Assembly (NCBI GenBank): GCA_048886645.1
Contig: JBHLKN010000067.1
Location: forward strand, 1 to 10,885
Reading direction: 5' to 3'
Source of the DNA: Wukongarchaeum sp048886645
Lineage (GTDB): Archaea > Asgardarchaeota > Wukongarchaeia > Wukongarchaeales > Wukongarchaeaceae
Length of the DNA: 10,885 nucleotides
A program made the position numbers and the translations under genes. The first letter of the stretch is position 1. Every line of letters starts with the position of its first letter. Of the stretch, positions 7,483-10,885 are shown piece after piece. The notes below the pieces were generated by a model. The model did not search any database. It worked only from the letters and a program-made list of their open reading frames with translations, and was not told where the DNA came from.

Positions 7483-7599
7483 ACTCATTTCAACAAGAAA
7501 GGGAAAAAAATCAGGGTGCTTATAAGGATTTCAAGAGGAAAAAAAGAAAGACAAAGAGGGAAAGATGATTCACTAAAAAACAGAAATCTTTACTTACAT

Positions 7600-7617
7600 A
7601 AAAAAAAGGAAAAAAAA
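7600..7617 (-). terminator. double T-run terminator of tfb
   Basis: The minus strand has T8-CC-T8, starting 12 bases past the tfb stop codon. This is a textbook archaeal U-tract terminator. The remaining gap to the membrane gene, about 190 bases, holds further A-rich sequence, the 7459-7482 inverted repeat and no credible gene. Confidence 0.6.
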
Positions 7618-7629
7618 CGGAGGGAGAGT

Positions 7630-8646
7630 TCAGAATTCTGCCGGTATTTCAGGAAATTCCTCGTCCTCGGTAAAATAAACAGGGGCTGCCGCTGCGCCTC
7701 TTTTCACTTCTATATTCTCTAAACCTAGCTCTTTGATCAGTTCTTTTACGCGATTTCTCAGAGTAACGGGTGTAGTGTTGGCAATATCTGCGATCTGTTG
7801 CTGCGTTCTACGCTCACCAGTGATGATTCCACTAAGGTACAAACAGGCAGCTGCCATGCTTGTAGGGTTTTTACCGGCCATAATATTCTTTTCCTTTGCT
7901 TGTTCTAAGAGTTCAATGGCTTTTTTCTGGGTTGGCATTGTGAGTGTTAATGAACTACCGAGCCGAAATACTAATTTTTTAACATCAAGAGGTGCTCTCC
8001 TTATCTTAAGTTCTTCTATCAGGACTCTGAAAGCTTTGCTAAGATCTTTTTCACTGACTTGTGATACGTTAACGATGTCTCTAAGAGTTCTTGGAATTTT
8101 TTGCAATCGACATGCAAGATAGAGTGAGGCTGCGATCATCGAGCTTATGCTTCTGCCTCGGATGAGATTTTTCTTAAGGGCACGTCTATAAATTCCTGCT
8201 GCTTCTTGTTGGACATGGGACGGAAGGCCTAAAGCGCTTGAAAGTCTTGCAAGTTCTCTCAGTGCTTTGCGTAGGTTTCTTTCTTGGCCTGAGCGTGCCC
8301 TTTTGTCGACCCATCGGAGACGTCGGATTTTGGCGCGTTTTGATGCGCTCATCCTACCAGAGCTAAGGTCTCCAGGTTGTCCTCCGATTTCTGTTGCTAA
8401 ACCTTTGTCAGGACGAAGGAGGGACAAGGGAGCTCCGACACGGCTTCTTTTTTGTTCTTCTTGGGGGGTGAAGGATCTCCACTCCGCAGATCGGTCCATA
8501 ACACGATCATCTAGGACCAAACCACAATCCATACAGACAAATTCGCCCCTGCTGTAATCGGTAAAAATATTGTTCCCTCCGCATTCAGGACAAATCTTTT
8601 CATTACCTATGGGTGGCGAAACACGTTTAGTTTTAGCTCCATTCAT
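7630..8646 (-). CDS. tfb: transcription initiation factor B (TFB, TFIIB homologue)
   Basis: TFB binds the TBP-DNA complex and recruits archaeal RNA polymerase. From ATG 8646 the product has 338 residues. It shows the N-terminal zinc ribbon CPECGG...CMDCG (C19, C22, C38, C41), the B-reader/linker SAEWRSFTPQEEQKRSRVGAP with DKGLATEIG, and two cyclin-like repeats (about 122-215 and 216-312). The second ends in the DNA-contacting helix-turn-helix QQQIADIANTTPVTLRNRV. The short tail is Ala-rich then acidic. I chose ATG 8646 because GGTGA lies 5 bases upstream and a TATA box sits at 8684-8691. An in-frame ATG at 8694 lies upstream of that TATA box and would add 16 residues unlike TFB. It is probably single-gene, ending at the T-run terminator. 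All core motifs look intact. Whether the genome has other TFBs cannot be seen. Confidence 0.95.
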   Translation of the reverse strand: MNGAKTKRVSPPIGNEKICPECGGNNIFTDYSRGEFVCMDCGLVLDDRVMDRSAEWRSFTPQEEQKRSRVGAPLSLLRPDKGLATEIGGQPGDLSSGRMSASKRAKIRRLRWVDKRARSGQERNLRKALRELARLSSALGLPSHVQQEAAGIYRRALKKNLIRGRSISSMIAASLYLACRLQKIPRTLRDIVNVSQVSEKDLSKAFRVLIEELKIRRAPLDVKKLVFRLGSSLTLTMPTQKKAIELLEQAKEKNIMAGKNPTSMAAACLYLSGIITGERRTQQQIADIANTTPVTLRNRVKELIKELGLENIEVKRGAAAAPVYFTEDEEFPEIPAEF

Positions 8647-8651
8647 AAATT

Positions 8652-8691
8652 TCACCAATTTTTTAAACAAATTAACCTTCATAAATTTAAA
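8652..8691 (-). promoter_or_regulatory. core promoter and ribosome site of tfb
   Basis: The minus strand has TTTAAATT at 8684-8691, a TATA box predicting a start near 8661. GGTGA follows at 8652-8656, five bases before the ATG at 8646. The leader would be about 15 bases. Confidence 0.55.
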
Positions 8692-8713
8692 CATTCAAAA
8701 GTGCAGTGATAAT

Positions 8714-8752
8714 GGGGGGATTTAAGGGGGTTGATGGGGGGTTTTTTGGGGG
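8714..8752 (+). other. four G-runs with G-quadruplex spacing, upstream of tfb
   Basis: G-runs of 6, 5, 6 and 5 lie at 8714-8719, 8726-8730, 8736-8741 and 8748-8752, with loops of 6, 5 and 6 bases (ATTTAA, TTGAT, TTTTTT). Four runs of five or more G in AT-rich DNA is striking and meets the usual quadruplex pattern with room to spare. Run starts are 10-12 bases apart, so all runs also face the same side of the helix. The element is 23-61 bases upstream of the tfb TATA box and would act in DNA, not in the tfb mRNA made from that TATA box. A 34-codon Gly-rich frame from ATG 8712 covers it but looks accidental. Confidence 0.6.
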
Positions 8753-8765
8753 ACTTCGTGTTTTA

Positions 8766-8787
8766 TTACGTACCAAGGTAGTAACTT
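8766..8787. promoter_or_regulatory. dyad element copy 1, putative operator
   Basis: TTACGTACC, two spacer bases (AA), then GGTAGTAACTT. The halves TTAC-G-TACC and GGTA-GTAA mirror each other except for one extra G. It matches copy 2, 54 bases away, at 19 of 22 positions. See the paired element at 8820-8841. Confidence 0.55.
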
Positions 8788-8804
8788 CACTATTAATACG
8801 ATAC

Positions 8805-8816
8805 CCAAATATATAA
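8805..8816. promoter_or_regulatory. TATA box between the two dyad elements
   Basis: CCAAATATATAA is a strong, nearly symmetric TATA sequence midway between the dyads. Read to the right, initiation falls near 8838, in copy 2. Read to the left, it falls near 8785, in copy 1, giving a long alternative leader for tfb. Either way a bound factor would cover the start site. The direction is not decided by the sequence. Confidence 0.45.
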
Positions 8817-8819
8817 GTT

Positions 8820-8841
8820 TTACGTACCCTGGTGGTAACTT
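8820..8841. promoter_or_regulatory. dyad element copy 2, putative operator
   Basis: TTACGTACC, spacer CT, then GGTGGTAACTT, matching copy 1 except for the spacer and one base. The 54-base offset is close to five helical turns. The conserved flanks beyond the dyad (ACTT) suggest a shared binding protein, not chance. Confidence 0.55.
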
Positions 8842-8965
8842 GTTGGCTGAAAAGTTATTCCGATAATTTTCTCCGTAAATTCCGAGGGATATCGCGTTAA
8901 AGGATCGCCGAGGTCAACTGTATACAACATTATGTAATTAAGATATAAAGTAATTCATTTATAAA

Positions 8966-8981
8966 TTTTACGTATGTAAAA
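8966..8981. promoter_or_regulatory. palindrome TTTTAC-GTAT-GTAAAA
   Basis: A perfect 6-base inverted repeat with a 4-base spacer. It contains TTACGTA, the same 7-mer found at the left of both dyad elements (8766 and 8820), which makes a third site for the same factor possible. Its right half differs from theirs. Confidence 0.35.
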
Positions 8982-9079
8982 AGTAATCTCTATTTATAGA
9001 CATTTCAAAAGGGTACAGGGAAAATCTCAAAAAAATAAAAAACAAATACTGGTGTTAGCAGTAGCGGCGATGTTAAAGG

Positions 9080-9124
9080 CTTTTCTGTACGCTTGCAACG
9101 TTATGAAGCGCGGGAACAGGAAAG
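9080..9124 (+). ncRNA. stem-loop in a GC-richer island, candidate small RNA
   Basis: CTTTTCTGT (9080-9088) pairs with ACAGGAAAG (9116-9124) over 9 base pairs, one of them U-G. After an asymmetric internal loop, CGCTT (9090-9094) pairs with AAGCG (9106-9110), closing an 11-base loop. The wobble favours RNA from the plus strand. A T-rich TTATTTTT follows. The region stands out by composition from its AT-rich surroundings. A 23-codon frame (MLKAFLYACNVMKRG and on) overlaps and may be accidental. I recognise no RNA family. Confidence 0.25.
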
Positions 9125-9609
9125 GTTATTTTTCCATTTAAAAGACAAAAAAAGGTTAAAATAAAAAAAGTTCTAAAAGTAGGTCTTTATAATTAAATTA
9201 CTTAGGGTAAAAGTTAGAAAAATGGTGTAAAAATGACCCTATCTTTTTTACCTTTTATCTGTAAAATTCTTTAACGAAATAGGGAAAAAAATTGAAAATA
9301 TAGCTTTTTTCATGTCTAAAATCGACAGGGGGGAATCCGTGTTTTTTTACTGTTTAATGTGGTGCGAGGGTGTTGAGTTTTAAAAATCTTTACTTATCCT
9401 CATTAATAACTTTTATAGTTTTCAAAAATGATTCGTAATACCAAAAATATGGTTTCGGTGTGGTTATTTTGAAGTTCAAAGTGAATTTGTTAACATAATT
9501 CTACTAGTAGACAGGGAAGGAGGAGTAAAAGAAAACTCGGAAAAGAATCAAAGTTAATCCCCCTGTTTACGAGTGGTGAATTAATAAAAGATAAGAGAAT
9601 TTTCTTAAG

Positions 9610-9644
9610 CTTTAAATACGAAATACCATACATTTTATTGTATG
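9610..9644 (+). promoter_or_regulatory. leaderless promoter and start-codon palindrome of the small RHH gene
   Basis: CTTTAAATAC at 9610-9619 is a good TATA box, centred 27 bases before the ATG at 9642, the spacing of a leaderless archaeal gene. CATACA (9627-9632) and TGTATG (9639-9644) form a perfect 6-base inverted repeat with spacer TTTTAT. Its right arm includes the start codon. A repressor bound here would sit on the start site, and self-regulation by the encoded protein is a natural guess. Confidence 0.55.
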
Positions 9645-9773
9645 AGAATTGATACAGATTTAACAGAGGAAGATCGTAAAAAAGTCAAAAAATATGCGGA
9701 TAAAAAGGGTTTAAAGCTGAGAAGAGCCTATACGATACTAATAAGAAAAGGATTGGAGTATGAGAAAATCTAA
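9642..9773 (+). CDS. 43-residue ribbon-helix-helix-like DNA-binding protein
   Basis: The translation begins MRIDTDLTEEDRKKVKKYAD and continues KKGLKLRRAYTILIRKGLEYEKI. It matches the layout of a minimal RHH (CopG/Arc/MetJ-like) domain: a short strand with alternating polar residues (RIDTDL), helix 1 (TEEDRKKVKKYADKK), a GLKL turn, and helix 2 (RRAYTILIRKGLEY). Such proteins dimerise and contact operators through the paired strands. The gene is small, but the leaderless TATA spacing and the fold-like sequence support it. No toxin-like partner follows; the next gene is convergent. The T7 run at 9857-9863 could end the transcript. It could act on its own palindrome or on the upstream dyads, but neither is shown. 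Confidence 0.6.
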   Translation: MRIDTDLTEEDRKKVKKYADKKGLKLRRAYTILIRKGLEYEKI

Positions 9774-9830
9774 AACTGGTGGTTTTTGAATAGATTGTTG
9801 AAGATTGGGTTATCTTTCTTGCTTAAGAAC

Positions 9831-9886
9831 AAGTTAGAAAAGGATTACTAAAAATATTTTTTTCTAAATAAGTTAGAAAAGGGTTA
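9831..9886. repeat. 17-base direct repeat pair AAGTTAGAAAAGG(A/G)TTA
   Basis: Copies lie at 9831-9847 and 9870-9886, 39 bases apart, with one mismatch. The second copy abuts the stop codon of the HEAT-repeat gene. The AAGTTAGAAAA core occurs again at 9211-9221. Between the two copies TTCTAA (9862-9867) and TTAGAA (9873-9878) make a small inverted repeat. On the minus strand both copies read as T-rich AACCCTTTTCTAACTT-like signals, so they may be tandem terminators. Confidence 0.45.
9857..9863 (+). terminator. T-run terminator of the small RHH gene
   Basis: Seven T residues, 83 bases past the RHH stop and in the gap between convergent genes. A minus-strand T5 lies at 9850-9854, so the region may stop transcription from both sides. 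Confidence 0.35.
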
Positions 9887-10885
9887 TTATATAGGATTTG
9901 AAACGAGTGTTGGGTGTATTTCGTCTTTGAAGTAGGGGAATTTTTCTAGGATTTTTCGAGGTTTTGCTCTTAGTTCGTGCCAGTATTCTACAAACTGGTT
10001 CTTGAACACATCCCAACTTTCTTCGAGTTCGCCTACGCCCTCAAATTCATCGGCTATTATGTATCTTTCTTGGTTCTTGAACCAGTTCCAGAAGTCGGGG
10101 GTTTTCATAACGGAAGATTGGGTTGGGTATAAGTTTTCTTCTTTCCAAGTGAGTCCTTTTGCTTCCCTTTGGATTAGGACTATACCGTAGCGAACTTTCA
10201 CACGATACATTTTTTCTTCTGTGTAGGGGGATCCATTTATCCCTACGACTTTCCCTATCCCGTTTTCCAGTAGCCAGTCTCTTATTTCGGTGAATACACT
10301 TTGCATGTTATCGAATAAATAGCTGTAAATTCGTTGGTTTTCGTCCAATTTTCTTTCATTAGTGCGGGTGCGAGGTAATGTGGGTTGAGGGTTTGCGAAG
10401 ACTGCCATGTCTTCCCAGTTGTAGTCTACGTCGTTGAATATTTCTTCATTTACTTTTTTTAGAACTTTTTCATTTTCTTCTTTTGACCAAAAAATCACAA
10501 CATCCAAAAAGCTTTCTGCATCTGGTTCCTCCCAGAAATCACCACCACGTAAAGTATCGTACAGAGAAAATCTCCATCCCCACTGTCGGGGAGCGTCTAT
10601 CTTTATCTTGTCGATATGTTCAAGAATTTTTTTCTCAAACTCATCCATTTCTCTAGTCACTTCATCCCACTGCTCTTTTACAGTTAAATAATGCGCTTTT
10701 TCTATATCATTTCTAGGCTTCCAACCTAGTTCTTCAAGGGCTTCTACTGCTTCATTTTGAATATAACCATATTCACATAATAAAGCCTGGGCGAGGTATT
10801 CAATTACCCTCGAATCTCCTATCTCCCCAAGAGCCCATATTACTTTCTTTCTAACGCTTAAAGATTCATCCTTTAGAACTTCGAC
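9887..10885 (-). CDS. HEAT-repeat protein with unrecognised C-terminal domain, 5' end beyond the window
   Basis: The frame is open from the right edge to the TAA at 9887, at least 332 residues. The first 75 visible residues are HEAT/PBS-lyase-like repeats: SVRKKVIWALGEIGDSRVIE, then NEAVEALEELGWKPRND and YLTVKEQWDEV. The LGWKP-x-ND end with a following W is common in archaeal HEAT-repeat proteins. Residues from about 85 on are not a domain I know. They are rich in Trp and aromatics (APRQWGWRFSLYDTL, EEPDAESFLDVVIFW, YRVKVRYGIVLIQREAKGL, TPDFWNWFKNQ) and look like a soluble alpha/beta domain. A GTG at 10660 is in frame but internal, since the HEAT reading continues through it. HEAT repeats usually bind proteins, so an adaptor role is likely but unproven. 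The gene is convergent with the small RHH gene. Confidence 0.75.
   Translation of the reverse strand, partial: VEVLKDESLSVRKKVIWALGEIGDSRVIEYLAQALLCEYGYIQNEAVEALEELGWKPRNDIEKAHYLTVKEQWDEVTREMDEFEKKILEHIDKIKIDAPRQWGWRFSLYDTLRGGDFWEEPDAESFLDVVIFWSKEENEKVLKKVNEEIFNDVDYNWEDMAVFANPQPTLPRTRTNERKLDENQRIYSYLFDNMQSVFTEIRDWLLENGIGKVVGINGSPYTEEKMYRVKVRYGIVLIQREAKGLTWKEENLYPTQSSVMKTPDFWNWFKNQERYIIADEFEGVGELEESWDVFKNQFVEYWHELRAKPRKILEKFPYFKDEIHPTLVSNPI

Larger units (their letters stand above)
8843..9640. other. long region without a convincing gene
   Basis: About 800 bases are AT-rich, with frequent stops in all frames. The longest frames I could trace are a 36-codon minus frame (8820-8930) and a 47-codon minus frame (9490-9633), plus plus-strand frames of about 23 codons (9070-9141, 9312-9383). 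None has both a promoter and a ribosome site. Two patches, about 8843-8925 and 9047-9124, are visibly richer in G+C than the rest and could be RNA genes or relics. No tRNA, rRNA or CRISPR array is seen. Confidence 0.55.

Noticed and set aside
7516..7722. Lys/Arg-rich plus-strand frame of 68 codons
   Set aside because: Runs through the A-rich terminator of tfb and into its 3' end; composition reflects A-runs.
7733..8122. 129-codon plus-strand frame opposite tfb
   Set aside because: Antisense of the cyclin repeats, which are clearly the coding strand.
8647..8694. Sixteen-residue N-terminal extension of TFB from ATG 8694
   Set aside because: It lies over the tfb TATA box; ATG 8646 has GGTGA at ideal spacing and matches normal TFB starts.
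8712..8816. 34-codon Gly-rich frame on the plus strand
   Set aside because: Gly codons come directly from the G-runs, and the rest crosses the dyad and TATA box; no sign of a coding function.
9312..9383. 23-codon frame MSKIDRGESVFFYCLMWCEG...
   Set aside because: The TATA-like sequence is too close to the ATG (about 14 bases), there is no ribosome site, and the length is within chance.
9324..9567. ACAGGGGGGA (9325) and TCCCCCTGT (9558) as transposon-like terminal inverted repeats
   Set aside because: Only about nine bases match, there is no transposase and no flanking duplication seen.
9490..9633. 47-codon minus-strand frame opposite the RHH promoter
   Set aside because: No promoter or ribosome site of its own; the Leu-rich tail comes from purine-rich AGGAGG-like sequence on the other strand.
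8695..9641. CRISPR array, tRNA or C/D box RNA in the long gene-free region
   Set aside because: No regularly spaced repeats of CRISPR size, no T-arm or acceptor pairing, and no convincing paired C and D boxes.
9642..9886. RHH antitoxin with a toxin partner
   Set aside because: No plus-strand frame follows the RHH gene before the convergent HEAT-repeat gene, and no minus-strand frame fits a toxin.

Overview
The window is archaeal chromosomal DNA. The clearest proof is a transcription factor B (TFB) gene. Supporting signs are TATA boxes about 25 bases upstream of several start codons, leaderless starts, GGTGA-type ribosome sites, T-run terminators and an ADP-forming acyl-CoA synthetase subunit. 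The DNA is AT-rich. The PdxS sequence and overall gene style suggest a TACK-type lineage, perhaps Bathyarchaeia-like, but this is a weak inference and no marker here fixes the taxon.

Layout. The left edge holds the first 32 codons of a DUF2148 (ferredoxin-like) protein on the minus strand. Next is a large minus-strand gene (204-2315). Its 703-residue product is a chain of about eight winged-helix-like repeats ending in two zinc modules, the second with a RING-like ligand order. It diverges from a plus-strand gene for the ATP-grasp (beta) subunit of an NDP-forming acyl-CoA synthetase (best start TTG at 2424). From 3149 to 8646 five minus-strand genes follow. In transcription order they are tfb, an unknown membrane protein with about ten membrane segments and an N-terminal coiled coil, a COG2232-like ATP-grasp ligase, pdxS and pdxT. 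PdxS and PdxT together form the deoxyxylulose-5-phosphate-independent pyridoxal phosphate synthase. The ligase, pdxS and pdxT are spaced like an operon.

Upstream of tfb lies roughly 1 kb without a convincing protein gene (8695-9641). It holds four G-runs spaced like a G-quadruplex (8714-8752), two near-identical dyad elements 54 bases apart on either side of a TATA box (8766-8787 and 8820-8841), a third TTACGTA palindrome (8966-8981) and a stable stem-loop in a GC-richer island (9080-9124). It ends in a 43-codon ribbon-helix-helix-like gene (9642-9773) with a leaderless promoter and a palindrome over its start codon.

The right edge holds a minus-strand gene (9887 to beyond 10885). Its frame stays open to the window end. 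It encodes HEAT-type repeats joined to an unrecognised C-terminal domain; a GTG at 10660 is an internal codon, not the start.

The most novel items are the winged-helix/zinc protein, the control region upstream of tfb, and the micro-RHH gene with its presumed self-operator.
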